Below, piece after piece: positions 21,134-32,166 of a stretch of 64,000 nucleotides of DNA. A program made the position numbers and the translations under genes. The notes under the pieces are model-generated. The model did not search any database. It worked only from the letters and a program-made list of their open reading frames with translations, and was not told where the DNA came from. Position 1 is the stretch's first letter; every line of letters starts with the position of its first letter. Source of the stretch: Taenia hydatigena (taxonomy: Eukaryota > Platyhelminthes > Cestoda > Cyclophyllidea > Taeniidae); the NCBI GenBank assembly GCA_036345935.2, contig JADWOT020000001.1, positions 27,321,027 through 27,385,026 of the forward strand. Reading direction: 5' to 3'.

Positions 21134-21928
21134 ATCGGACAAAAGAGAAAAGACTCTCCACTTCACTCACACAATCAGAGGCAAGACAGTGTGGGACGGC
21201 AGCACCTCGCAGAAGATGGCCACAAGGGCCGATGATTTACTTCAAAATAATAATCTGGAAACCTATTCGACCAAACAACCACATTCCTACTCAGGTTGAG
21301 TTCAAGGCGTCAACTACTTATAAGCACATAAGTAGAAGGGTGCTGCTGATGACTTGCACCAGACGCTGACCATCTCGTAAGTCCACAGCGAGATTGATGA
21401 TGGTGAAACCAAACTAATCGAGAGGTTTTTTTAGAAAACAGAGAAATCTGCACCAAGAAAAGCTAAACTGGGAGCCAAGTTTGCACCCCGTGAGAGGTAG
21501 ACGCAGCCGAGACTTCGACACTTCCACTGAGGACTACAATTGGCGTAACTGCCACCCACTGCCATCGTGTGAGTAAACATGCATGTCACAGCAATGTATC
21601 TATTTCGCACTCCTGTGAGTGACTAGGTGGATGATGCACAACTAGCCTTCTGTAGAAGTAGCACAAGAGATCTGCATGGTTCTAGCAAAACACACAAGAA
21701 AGGCATTCTTCGCAGAATGGTTGTGAACGTACGGTAAATGATCGAAGTTGAGGTCAACGCAGCACTGACAGTCGCCATTCCACCACAAGTTTTTGATAAA
21801 CTCTACAGTATCCAATGGCGGCGTGGTGTCTCTACCCCACTCCTCAATATCCAACACATCCTGCATATACAAAGGAGAGGAAGGAAGGAGGGCACCTTTA
21901 CTGGTTTCAACAGTAGCAACAGTTTAGC
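21134..21928 (+). repeat. Tandem duplication unit 2
   Basis: This is the second copy of the unit at 20,344-21,132, about 92-95% alike. It differs by an inserted stretch near 21,395-21,425 (GTTTGGTTTCACCATCATCA is only here... relative to unit 1 at 20,600) and small deletions. The right palindrome arm holds one such unit end only (about 41,560-41,650). Confidence 0.8.
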
Positions 21929-22249
21929 TTTATCAATGGTAGCACTAATAGTAATAACTAAAGTATTCACATTACCATAAGGAGCAGAAGCAGCACCGGC
22001 GTTGGCGGCAGAAGGGAGAGGAAGACAGGAGGGCAAGGCAGGGCAGGGAAGAGGAACAAATTCACGTATGGTTTTCTGCACACACGGGAGGGTGCTTCCA
22101 ACCACCTCTTCCAAACATCCTATGTCCTCGACGACATCAGGCAGAGCATGAACTGGCGGGTGAGTTGATGAGTGAGTCGGTAAACAGCGCCTCAGGACTG
22201 CCCATTGAAGCCATAGATCGTTGAAAGAGGATCCATCCCCGGTACTACC

Positions 22250-22362
22250 GCCACCACCACCACCACCAATGACACCGCCCGTACAGGCCCACAATTGGTC
22301 CGAGCAATCACCTCAATGTGTCCACGAGGCCACACCGTGACACATTCATGCTGCTTGGCTCG
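22250..22362 (-). pseudogene. Left-arm copy of exon with Gly run, frameshifted
   Basis: After a CTTGTAG acceptor the minus strand reads a cysteine/histidine segment ending VWPRGHIE, then loses frame relative to its right-arm partner through a net 4-base deletion near 22,265. The downstream part (GGVIGGGGGG... LNDLWLQWAVLRRCLP-like, 21,950-22,290) remains open but in another frame. The right-arm partner at 41,098-41,508 is open throughout. The product is unknown. Confidence 0.5.
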
Positions 22363-23436
22363 CTACAAGTGCAGAAGACGCCATTTCCATCACTTCACAC
22401 ACATCACTACTTTCCCATCCTCTTCCACTCTCCCATCCGCCCAACACCCAAAAGGGAGGCTCATTCCAACCAAATCTACGTCCCCACCACTACCCTTTGT
22501 AAGTCCGCATAAACAAGCACAAAATATTATTTCATGACTGACATTCCAATCCTACTACCTTCGAATTATTCTAACCATTTTTTTACAAGAAATCCAATTT
22601 AGAAAATCAAGGCTAAAGCACTACTTCAGCAATGGTTGTAATCAGCGCCACCTTGGTCACACACCCGGGTGGAGCCAAATCAGACACAATTTCACATTTC
22701 TGCTAGAAACTTTGTTTCCTTAACTGCTTTCGTCACAACTTTCTCGAATGTACCACACACCAGTCGCTGAAACAGTCTTCATCAGCGACTATGAAATACG
22801 CACATTTCAAAGCACCGTCCCTTGCTACTGCGAAGGACCGACTCAATCGCTCTGAACAGCACCTAATCGCCACACTTCCTCATCCAACAACTTTTGGAGT
22901 GAAGACGACGGTCTTTCGAAAGTACTTACCGAACCGCCTTTCCTAATGCTAAGTTAGGCTTTCGCATTGGTGAGGAACCAGCGTTCTCTCCCTAATTACA
23001 GTTGGCGAAATTAAAATTTACACCCTTTAATGCGTTCAAGCCTTTCCACTGATTAGTTCGACCGCAAATACTGACTACTGCTAGTACTTTGAGGCTGCAA
23101 AATACATTTCCATCTTTTCCTCCAACACTTCCTACCTTTTCAGGATACAAGGAACCTGACAACTTCAAAAACAACATCTTACCAGCCCTGTTTTCTCGCG
23201 AAAAAAACCGGTCTTCTAAATAAACATTGATGTAATCAGCTAAAAGCACATCGCCCTTGGTTTGGTTTTGGTTACCTGCATAAGTCAAGACAGTGCTTGC
23301 ATTTCGATGAGCAAGTTAACTGCATAGAAACTTTGCATAAATACAAGAAAGGCACGAAACTTGATGTGGATGAATAACTGGTGCACCTAGACAAAACACA
23401 TTAGCCGCAGTGAGTCTGTAATAACCTGAAACTCTT

Positions 23437-23757
23437 GTGTCGCCAAAGGACTTACGAAACTGTTGTTGCGATAGGAATCGTTGGATGAAGGAACGAATGT
23501 CCTCACCGATGATTTTCACGCATACGCAACAACAGCAGTGGCACCAGCGACATTGGCGGAAGCAGGACACAGTGAAGGATGCAAGGCGCAGAAAGGTTGA
23601 GTCATTCCGTGGAATACCCATCATGTCCTCATCCTCCGAGTATGCCGGAAGCATCGCACCTAAAACACTGAGAAACAGCCGTAAGACGGCAATGGTTCCC
23701 CACTCTCCTCCTGAGATCAAAGCACAAATCAGCAAGGCCACACCCAATTCTCATGCC
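23437..23757 (-). CDS. Candidate exon, cysteine cluster, left arm only
   Basis: The minus-strand frame (open 23,747-23,316) contains an acidic segment (PAYSEDEDMMGIPRNDS), then FRQCRWCHCCCCVCVKII and EDIRSFIQRFLSQQQF. A GTGAGG donor follows VKII and a GTAAGT donor follows QQQF (about 23,453); CTCAG and TTTTAG acceptors precede it. The cysteine cluster next to a hydrophobic segment would suit a membrane-anchored, possibly palmitoylated protein. The matching part of the right arm is deleted, so conservation cannot be tested here. The family was not recognised. Confidence 0.4.
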
Positions 23758-24156
23758 GACACGAGGGACCACCACCAATCCACCCAAATGACAAGCCACA
23801 GCGTACAAGCCACATCCCACCCCAACCCTAACCCCGACCCCGATAGTAATTAGTCCAGGTGAGGCCGGAAACCGCCTCAGCTTTCCGCCCTGGATGTTCT
23901 CCGCACCGTCTCACCCACTCCCTCCTTTTCAACTCCTTTTCACCCGTTCTCACTCCTAAGGCTAAGTCGCAATACCAGTGGGAGTAGCACGACAGCCATC
24001 TCTCCCCCCTTCCCCCAATAATTCGCGCCCAACACACCCAACAGTGGAGACCTATTCACTTACTTACCTCCTCTGAACTGATACATCACTACTTATCACC
24101 CATACAGTCAGCAACAAATTAAACTCCACCCTCCCACAGCAAACACATTTCCGTAC

Positions 24157-24437
24157 CTACGGAAGCAAAATATGCCGCAGCTGCCACCAGTGAGCTCCGG
24201 CCCATAGCGCTTCCATTCGTCGTCGCCGCCGTCATAAGAGAACGTCTCCTTCACTCTTTCACACACACGGCACAGCTCCCCCGGCCTTTCCCCTCCTTCG
24301 CCGCCACCCACCCAGCCTCCCATGCCCACGAAGACAAAGAGACGGAGACAATAATAGCAGTAGTAGACCGTGTCGCCCATGCCGAGAACCGCATCGCACA
24401 ATCCAGACGGAGACGCCCCCGCCAACACCGCCACCAC
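24157..24437 (-). CDS. Candidate exon, Cys/Gly-rich membrane-like, left arm intact
   Basis: The minus strand is open from about 24,437 to an AG/GTACGG donor at 24,156. It encodes a hydrophobic stretch (YYCYYCLRLFVFVGMGGWVG), then CRVCERVKETFSYDGGDDEW and YGPELTGGSCGIFCFR. The right-arm partner (39,610-39,905) aligns throughout but has a one-base deletion, a 12-base insertion and a further shift, so it is closed. Intactness here and decay there suggests this arm kept the coding copy of this exon. It sits between other candidate exons of the same strand at 23.4-23.8 and 24.8-25.0 kb. Function is unknown. Confidence 0.45.
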
Positions 24438-24802
24438 GAATCACCCCAGCTTGTATTGCCCATCATTCCACACACTCATCACATGTTACTTCACCATCAC
24501 AACAACCAAGGTAAGTTTGTAGCAGCTAAAAGGGAAAAAAACCAAACAATAGAAAGACCCATGCGTGAGGGTCCAATGCGCTGCAAATCTAACATTCACA
24601 AACATAACGACTGATAAGAAAACAAGAAACAAACACCTCAACAGACAAACAATTGAGACTGCCACAAAGTACAGGCTGTGTAGTGATGACCAAACTTCAC
24701 GCTAGCCACTTCTCCCTCCGCCCCTACCGCTGCTGCGTCTACCTCACTCAGAGACACCAACTCATGCCGTCAAAGCTGAGCAACCTACCATTAAGTCATC
24801 AC

Positions 24803-25007
24803 CTAGGCCCTCCACACAACATGTTCTACAGCAAGGACCACATCAACACAACAAACAGCGCTGGTCCTGCACCCCCCCCCCCACACTCCGCCATCCATAT
24901 GTGCGCCAACAACACGCATATCACAGTAATAAAAATAGCACAGGTAAAGCAGGTAAAGGAGAACAGCACTTCCCCACCCAACATATGAACGCACATTGAT
25001 GCCATTG
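24803..25007 (-). pseudogene. Left-arm copy of membrane-anchor exon, broken
   Basis: After a TTTGTGTGCAG acceptor, ATG at 25,005 starts a frame with a strong hydrophobic segment (VLFSFTCFTCAIFITVICVL). A G-run (C-run on plus, about 24,875-24,888) shifts the frame, and in the frame used by the right-arm copy a CGA has become TGA. A donor at 24,801-24,802 follows. The right-arm copy at 39,041-39,238 is intact and continues into a cysteine cluster. Confidence 0.5.
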
Positions 25008-25864
25008 CTGCACACAAAAAGGGACGGCAACAACTCATTCAGCACAATCCAATCTTACCTGAGAAATATGTGAAGTGATTACAAAGGCGAGATTCGCACT
25101 CATTGCTGCTGTAGCTACCTTTTCTTCCTCTACTTCTTCAGTACCTATTCTACCACGAAAACGGACAAAAAAAATGCACAATAACATTTATAAATATAGC
25201 GAATACTTATTAGCAAGAAAATGATAATGATTAGTTGTCACGTCCTTAGAAACGTTAGAAATCCTCCCAACAAAATCTATCGTCACTAGAAAGCAAACTA
25301 ATTACAAATCGCCCAAACAATCTTAACTTATTGCTTCAAGTGTCGTACAGCAAAAAGTGTACGTGATTAGGCATCGTAGCTGGAAAACAAAACGTCCTAA
25401 CAGCCACATTATGAGACTTTTCCGTCTACTTTACCCAAGTTACAAGTCCCTTCATGAAATTGGACCTCACCCATCAAAACTCATTTTTACTTAAATAACA
25501 AACCACTTGGAAACAGCCAAGGCAATCGTACTCAATCCAAAGAAGTGTTTTGCAGTAAAGAATTCAACGCAATCAGGCAGCGCAAATGGAAAACAAAAAG
25601 TTATGACAAACTGCAGCTACTTCTAAAACGGTTGGCCTAACAAATAAACTGATTAAGTAAGCAAATGCATATATCTGCATACATTCATAAAATGGGTGCT
25701 TAATCGCAAGAAACCACCAAGCAAGTAATTGCCAAGCACTTCGTAAGGTTTTAGCACCTCTCCACAAAATTACGCCTCATTACTCAAATCCAAATGTCAT
25801 TAAAAACAAATAACCTCACAATCTGCTGCAACAGCCCCAATTTATCTCTACACAGCGAAAAATG

Positions 25865-26885
25865 CACATTAAGAGGCATTTGCGTCTACTCTAACAAGTA
25901 TGTGTATAAAGGAAGCAAATCGGCATTCAAAGTACCTCGCAACAACTAAAAAAATAAAAACTATCAAGAGGTACTCAATACCTACCGAGTTCCGAACTTT
26001 TGGCAGTGGATAAAGGCGCATTAATCCAGAAAAATTATACCCGAAAACGCGCACCACTTACGCAAGCGGCACACAAATCTGGCCAATCAGTTCAAAGTTT
26101 GCCCGGTAAAACAAACAAACTGTAAATTTTTATGTATTTTTGATAAGACCATAATTGCGACAATTATTATCAGTTTTGACTTTTGTGTTTAATTTTTAAC
26201 AACAAATTCACTAATAACAACTTACAAAGTGAGCAAATTGAAAAATAGTTAATATTTGTACATCAGTAATATAAATGCATAATAGCGATGCTGTAAGATT
26301 TGCCAACATATCGTAAAAGTGGTTTACACGACAGCGAGGAATGTAATTTTGTCAATTAGTTGCGCACTTTAATTTGCTTCAAGCATGTGTTTTGTAGCAA
26401 TTTTCATGTTCAAAACGAATAGACGGGTTGCTCAATTGGAGCAATGGACTGACCTTACTTACATTGACCTGCAGATGTCGATCACCTTCACGTAAGATGC
26501 GTATTTGCACAAAATATGCTTTACATCTACTTGGTTGGTGGGGTGTAAGCTACGTTTTCAGATGGCAATTTTCGGTTACGATGCCTGCACATCTCACTAC
26601 ACGTAGACGCAGCGGCACAGTGGCTAACTTCGTAAGTACTTCCTGAGCTGAGCATCAGTCACATTGGCAGTTGTCCCATTCAGTGGATTGCTACCTGATA
26701 TTCTACCTCGTGTGGTACCTGTCATGACATGACATGTAATTGTCTGAACTTACCTTATCTGCCACTAACCCCAATGCAATTTAAAAATGGGCTCGAAACT
26801 ACTGAAATAGTTGATCATGATAGGGGTGGGAGCACTCGACAATTTAACAGGATCACCTTTTTCGTGGAATGACCTGAACTATGGA
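25865..26885 (+). repeat. A-block, left-arm copy, with exon remnant
   Basis: This copy is inverted relative to 37,205-38,270 and to 35,010-35,735. Near its right end is an exon remnant (about 26,406-26,631) coding an MSITFT block and RRRSGTVANF, ending exactly at a GTAAGT donor (26,632). Here the KD after MSITFT is replaced by a stop (AAA to TAA). A more distant relative lies at 28,260-28,830. Confidence 0.75.
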
Positions 26886-27012
26886 ATTCACTCTGCCAGG
26901 AGACATGCGAAGGCTAAGAGAGTATGAGACATAATTACTGAGCCACAGATAATGTTTGGGCTAAGAATCGCATCCAAAACTTCCCACTCTTGCAAGTTTG
27001 TCAATGTAATCG

Positions 27013-27094
27013 CTCCTCCTCCTCCTCCTCCTCCTCCTCCTCCTCCTCCTCCTCCTCCTCCTCCTCCTCCTCCTCCTCCTCCTCCTCCTCCTCC
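27013..27094 (+). repeat. (TCC)n microsatellite
   Basis: About 27 uninterrupted CCT/TCC units, then an imperfect tail to about 27,125. The poly-proline and poly-serine frames it creates are artefacts. Confidence 0.95.
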
Positions 27095-27149
27095 TTCTCC
27101 GCCTTCTCCTCCTCCTTCTCCTCTGCCTCATATTCCCACTTCCGAGTCA

Positions 27150-27515
27150 GCTCTTATTGTGGGAGCCGAAGGCTCTCTTGAAGGCAAACGAAGGCAAAAT
27201 ATCAGGGTAGAATGCATATATTCAACGGACAGAGGAAAATGAGTCGTTGGAACACCTTTTACCGATGACTGTATCATATAACATTTAATCTTTGACTTTT
27301 TGTTCCTTTTCTTCTAATATTGAATGTGATTTGCCTATTCGTGGACTTGCGCGTTACAATGTTCTTTTGACATTATCCCCTGCAGAACGCACTATGCACC
27401 ACTTTACAAACTGCAACTTGTAGCAGTCTTTGAATCTTTCTCTCCAAATATTTCTTTTCTTACTCGCATCCTGCCTTCTTTTGCCTTCGAGGGAGCCTCG
27501 GAACGCTACAGCTAT
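27150..27515 (+). mobile_element. Small inverted-repeat (MITE-like) element, complete
   Basis: The left end GGCTCTCTTGAAGGCAAACG and right end CTTTTGCCTTCGAGGGAGCC are imperfect inverted repeats about 330 bp apart. The interior word ATATTCAACGGACAGAGGAA is shared with the partial copies at 815-960, 10,990-11,160 and 43,085-43,235. There is no open frame, so it is non-autonomous if mobile. Confidence 0.6.
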
Positions 27516-27539
27516 ACTCCCAAGCATGCACTTAATAAT

Positions 27540-28260
27540 CTCAGTTAAATTTGCAAACTGAACATTAAAATAAATGCGCTTAAATTGTGCATTGTCTCAT
27601 TTGATGCTGCTGATCTACTGACAAAACTTTGTAAAATTTACTGCAATCGAAGAAATTGAGTTGAATGCGTTTCTAATGTGTTATGCTTCGTATCCAAATC
27701 ATGGCCCTCGCTTTTAATCGTCGTCTCCATGAGCACAGCTGGCGCTGCTTGCCAAGGTGATTGCCGCGCGTTCTTTTGATTGACATTTCTGTCGGCTCAG
27801 CGCTTCCTTGTGTGGCGATGACCATTGCCACGACTACTTCAGTGGTGTAGGTGGATGGAGTGGGTGTATTTATTATTGCAACTGCAGAAAGTAATCAAAT
27901 GAGCACTTGAATACAGAATGAATTGAAAGGAATAGAGTAGAAGAAGCAGTAATGTGTGCAAAGCCCATGCTTTGCTGCTGTTGCACTACAAGTGTCTTGA
28001 CTGTATCTCCGTTGACTGATGCAATTGTTGGTCACTGGACTGTAATTGTTCAACAACGCCACGCGCAGGGAAAAAAGAGTGACCTCATCGTTGGGTTGCG
28101 GTGACACGAAGGGGAGATATTGCGAAACTGGTTGTCTCCCGGTCCACTGAGGCCGATGGCAGCCTTCGGTGATGGCGCACACAGGGTCTAGCCCCAACAC
28201 CAACTGAGCGCTGGTGGTGCTCTCCCGTCTCGCCTTTCCTTCTTGCCACATCTACAAGGC
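27540..28260. repeat. Dispersed repeat shared with 1.4-2.1 kb
   Basis: This is the partner of 1,440-2,110 in the same orientation. A related stretch (CATGCTTTGCTGCTGTTG at about 27,966) recurs at 30,938-31,015 as CATGCTCTGCTGCAGTAG followed by TTGGTCACTGGGTT. Confidence 0.5.
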
Positions 28261-28830
28261 AGCAGATTTATTGGCGAAATGGACAAAGTTACAGTTGACA
28301 GCGGACTCGAGGAATGCATCCATTCTTCGAAGGTAGGCCTAAGCGATGAGGCCAATTGTATTGCTCAAATTGGGAAGTGCAAAGCTCTTCAATTACAGAA
28401 AATGAGATAAAGCTGCTCATGTGATTAGCGAATTACGATATATTGCGCGTGGATGCTGTTACACTCACAACTCCCTTCGATGTACCCAAAGAACGTATGT
28501 GGAAAAAAGGGGGAGAAGATCTACGACGTCCCAATCGAAGTCGACACTCATAATGCTAACCTTGACTATGTGTCTATTACCTTTACGAAAGATACACATT
28601 TTGACAAATTGCTCTTTTTCATTTTGGGCTGGCACTTCTCGGTTGCTATGTCTGTACATCCTGGTGTACGTGGACGTAGTGGCACAGTTGCTAACTTCGT
28701 AATTACCATCTGATTTGGTCATCAATCACATTGACATTTGTTCCATTTAGTGGGGTGTCACTACGCTCTCCACCTCCCTGTGATAGCTGGTATGACATTA
28801 AGGCTAAAACAACGAGCTTGTAGCCGTTGA
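28260..28830 (+). repeat. A-block, diverged copy with exon remnant
   Basis: The open frame at 28,453-28,713 encodes VSITFTKDTHF and, further on, FSVAMSVHPGVRGRSGTVANF, followed by GTAATT where other copies have GTAAGT. Compared with the copies at 35.1 and 37.5 kb, the VSITFTKD and SGTVANF codons differ almost only at third positions, which points to past selection on protein. No family was recognised. Confidence 0.55.
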
Positions 28831-29816
28831 GCAGCTAATCATAATAAAACCAAGAATTTCATGTTAATGAACCTCGACGGCTTAGCGACCCTACACATTT
28901 AATCTTACGAACACGAGACGACACACCCTGCTCGACCTCCTTCTCCAGTTTCTACTACTGCATGCAAACCGGCACGATATCTTCTCGTCTGCTGCCTCAT
29001 TTTCCCATTCACCTTAGTAATACACCTTCTGTTTGACTTTCCTCTTTCTTTGTACACTGTAACAGTCTGGTCCTCGTCGTTGCGCAAGCTGTTGAGTGAC
29101 TGAGCAGTCGAACCATCCACCTGACCAACAGCTCTGATGGGGCTCATCCCTTGGTACTGTAGGCAGTTAGCAGCTATTCCACACTACCTACGTCCTCTGC
29201 GGTGCATAGGTAGACCATCACTTCTAATGGTTGGTAGCGTCCATTACGATCCAATAGTTGAGCGTGACTGTGTGACTCCCAACAATCCACTAGCCAGTCA
29301 GTCGTCTGGGTGCGATACCTTTGTAGGCAGAAGTGGGTTCGCTCCTCTCATGGCAGTAGATCTCATTCCCGGTGAAGTGACATTGCCAGTTGTGTCTCGC
29401 CAAGGCCACTATGAGGACAAAATCTGTGCACACAGTTTTGTAGGTCTTTGACGTTAGCGTAGCCCTTCGGATGCGCCTACACACGCTAGATTGTGTGGCG
29501 CCATTTACTTGAGTGGAAGAGCTCCACCACAACTCACGAAACTGCCCTCGATGTCAAAGCACAACCACTCGAAGTCGTAATGTTGGAAGTCGGGTGGATT
29601 GCTCGTGTCCTCTTCATTTCCTACCTAACTACGCACCACCTGCAACAATCGACAGATCCTGAAATGCAGCTGTGATCCTTGCTATGGTACTAAAAGGGGC
29701 TACATCCACATGCACTTTCCGCCTCCTCTTTTACTTATCCAACTGATTTTCAATTGCCTCCTACGGATTTTGGGAGTCAGCTTTGCCGCAAGAAGATCGC
29801 CAATTCCCTTGCTCAC

Positions 29817-29948
29817 CTCGATGCGCTTTATATGACACACGTTGAGTCCCGACTTTATGTAAAAACAGAAAAGTAGAAGGATACTTAGAAGGTGCTGCAA
29901 GTATTGCAGCTCATCAGGAGTAGCAATTCTGCCCTCAATAATTCCCAT
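29817..29948 (-). CDS. Candidate exon with DELQYL motif
   Basis: The minus-strand frame reads IATPDELQYLQHLLSILL, a hydrophobic FCFYIK segment and VCHIKRIE, ending at a strong AG/GTGAGC donor (29,815-29,816). AAAG or GGCAG acceptors precede it. A homologous minus-strand stretch at 50,255-50,332 reads IATLDELQYLKQLLSI, with six of eight differences in this core at third codon positions. That pattern supports a real protein-coding ancestry. The family is unknown; neighbouring exon-like pieces at 30.2-30.9 kb may belong to the same gene. Confidence 0.45.
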
Positions 29949-30221
29949 CTTTAAGAATCCTAGCTCCCACTCCCCTTCTTTATCTACTCACTCGCTCCCC
30001 CATCTTGTGGTACCCTAACAAGTCTCTACCAATTCATTCCTCCACATAGATGCTCAATTTTTTCAAATAAAACCTATGCTTGCAGCTACTCACCTTCACT
30101 TCTATCGAGCACTCGTTACTCACTTGTCCTCCAACCGGTTTAGCTACCCAACCATCTTATTAACCGACCATACTAAGTAAGGGGAAGACAGGAGCAATAA
30201 CTCACAGCAGTGCACTCACCT

Positions 30222-30373
30222 ATATGGCCAACAAAGGAAAAGAACTCATAGCAACTATCAACACATTTGCCACTGCCTCCTTTGTACTTCTTGTCAAGCT
30301 TGCTGCGCTGACTGATGCAGCATTGCTTTGTTACATCTGCTGTACCCAAGCCATCAATGCGTCTGCACTCCAT
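30222..30373 (-). CDS. Candidate cysteine-rich exon
   Basis: The minus strand from ATG at 30,373 reads a compact cysteine-rich segment (VTKQCCISQRSKLDKK, GKCVDSCYEFFSFVGHI) and meets a GTGAGT donor at about 30,222. The spacing of a CC pair and later single cysteines resembles small secreted domains in general, but I cannot name one. It is absent from the right arm. It could be part of the same minus-strand gene as 29,817-29,948. Confidence 0.3.
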
Positions 30374-30732
30374 TAGGCCACGTTCATCGCACCTTCCACA
30401 TTGTTGTCACACGCTTCTACCACTCGTTTCGCCTACATACGAACAATCATTAACACACTTTACTGGCAAGCAGGCGCCTTCTCACGCGGCACTTTGTGCA
30501 CGGTTTTCTCGTGTCCTCCAGTAGGCGCACGTTAGGAGCGCACACGTGCGCTACTGAATTAACAAAAGCAGCACTAAACCACATGGACCTCTGATGCCTC
30601 CTATGGCTGACAATCGTCTCCTTCACGTAGGTGTTCCTAATACATCGCACCACGACTTCATGATGGCAGTGAAGTGCTATTATGCCAAGTTCTCTGCATA
30701 AAGAGGAGGGAGAGGAGGGTAACTCACAAGAC

Positions 30733-30867
30733 CCTTCGTAATAATCATTTCAAGTAATGTGGTAAGGGTACCAGAATCGGCGGTGACGCTGGAAGCACTA
30801 AGAGGAGACGATGTGATGCCACAGATGGGATCGTTGAGAGCACAATCGTCCAAGTGTCCCATCAGCT
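30733..30867 (-). CDS. Candidate exon, minus strand
   Basis: After a GAACTAG acceptor the minus strand reads MGHLDDCALNDPICGITS and TLTTLLEMIITKGL and meets a GTGAGT donor (about 30,732). A further frame at 30,450-30,690 (ELGIIALHCHHEVVVRCIRN) lies between it and the next candidate exon, but the phases do not join cleanly, so no gene model is offered. Confidence 0.3.
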
Positions 30868-31579
30868 AGTTCAACGTTGCCCCCTGTTCGAGACTGTTGC
30901 TAGACAGGCACGTGGATAGGCGCTGCATGTAAAGTCCATGCTCTGCTGCAGTAGCCCCACCACGCTCTCCTCTGCTACCGCCCTTCACTGCTGCCACTGT
31001 TGGTCACTGGGTTCGCCTAGCAGATGCAATCAAAGCAAATCAGATTCAAAAGATTCAAAACCAAATATGGCACATGACTCATTGCTGTGAATCTTGAGGC
31101 AAATAAAAGGATGTCGTATCACATTTATTTACAATGTCAGTGGAAGGTATTGAGCAAAGTGGAAGAGAACAAGCGCCATCATCTCATTAGACGAGGAATG
31201 CGAAGGTCTGCCAGTTATCTAGAATTTATGTGAAGGCCAGTAGAGGATGAAGCATCTTTGCAAATTAGCCACTTATGTTACTCACTGGTGTCATGTTATT
31301 CCTAACTCTGACGAACCAGTCATCCACCTTGAGCCACCAAGTCCACCCATTCATCCAATGGAATGTCGTCTTGGTTAATCACATGTGGATCCACTTATGA
31401 GCTCATCGCCTCCACGTCCACTCATTACTTTAGCAATTATCCAACCAGACAACCAAGTGTCCACCACATCGACACCCTAACATCAGTTCATCCCTCCTTT
31501 TCCTCCTCCTAAGTCGTCCAAGGGTGTCAGCGATCACCCCTACTCCCACACTTAATTCGCCTCTTCATATGTAGACATC

Positions 31580-32160
31580 TATATGCCCAGTTCCACAGTT
31601 TCTCAATTCACAACTCTCGCTTCTGTGCAGCTCACAACTTCACTACTCCCCACTTCTTCCCCTCCCCTACACCTTCACAAATCCAAGTCTTCATCCCTCC
31701 CTCCTTCCTTCCTTCCTTCCTTTCTTCCACCCATCTATCTATCTAATTTGATTGCGTGTCACACACCCCTCAACACCGTCGCTTCCTATGAGCATACACA
31801 TCTACATTAATACTTCTTCTTCTTCGTCTTAAAAGAGGAAGGAGGCTCTTCTGATTCTCTACTCTCCCCCCACAGCCAAATAACAACGACTCTTCATGAT
31901 TGCAGCCCAAACGCATACAACACATACACAAACACAGTACGAAACAGAAGCACTGCAGCACACTTACAACCTACTACATGCAGCCACTACCCACGGGCAG
32001 CACAAACAAATCACCCAACCAGTCAGTTCTCTCCTCCAAATAATAATGACAAGGAAAATTAGTTGTCCTTCATCACCTTTATTAATTTCAACGCAAACAA
32101 TCGTATCGCTTGGCAGCACATCCCATGCCCATGTGGCCTAAGTAAGAACATGGAGAACTT
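31580..32160 (+). other. 5' flank of acidic/Ser-rich gene, conserved in both arms
   Basis: This stretch aligns with 37,190-36,600 in the right arm. The 81-codon frame at 31,896-32,141 is open in both arms, but I count about five synonymous and six changing differences, as expected for neutral sequence. I read it as upstream or untranslated sequence. A CCTTCC-rich stretch at 31,685-31,730 is a short microsatellite. Confidence 0.5.
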
Positions 32161-32166
32161 TCAATC

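Larger units (their letters stand above)
26886..31579. other. 4.7-kb segment present only in the left arm
   Basis: Right-arm homology jumps from left position 26,885 to about 31,580 between right positions 37,205 and 37,190. The segment holds a TCC microsatellite, a complete small inverted-repeat element, a dispersed repeat (27.54-28.26 kb), a diverged A-block and minus-strand exon-like pieces at 29.8-30.9 kb. It is either an insertion here or a deletion on the right. Confidence 0.7.

Noticed and set aside
26952..27242. Poly-proline and poly-serine frames
   Set aside because: Produced by the (TCC)n microsatellite.
31896..32141. 81-codon frame open in both palindrome arms
   Set aside because: About five synonymous against six changing differences and low-complexity composition; no sign of selection.
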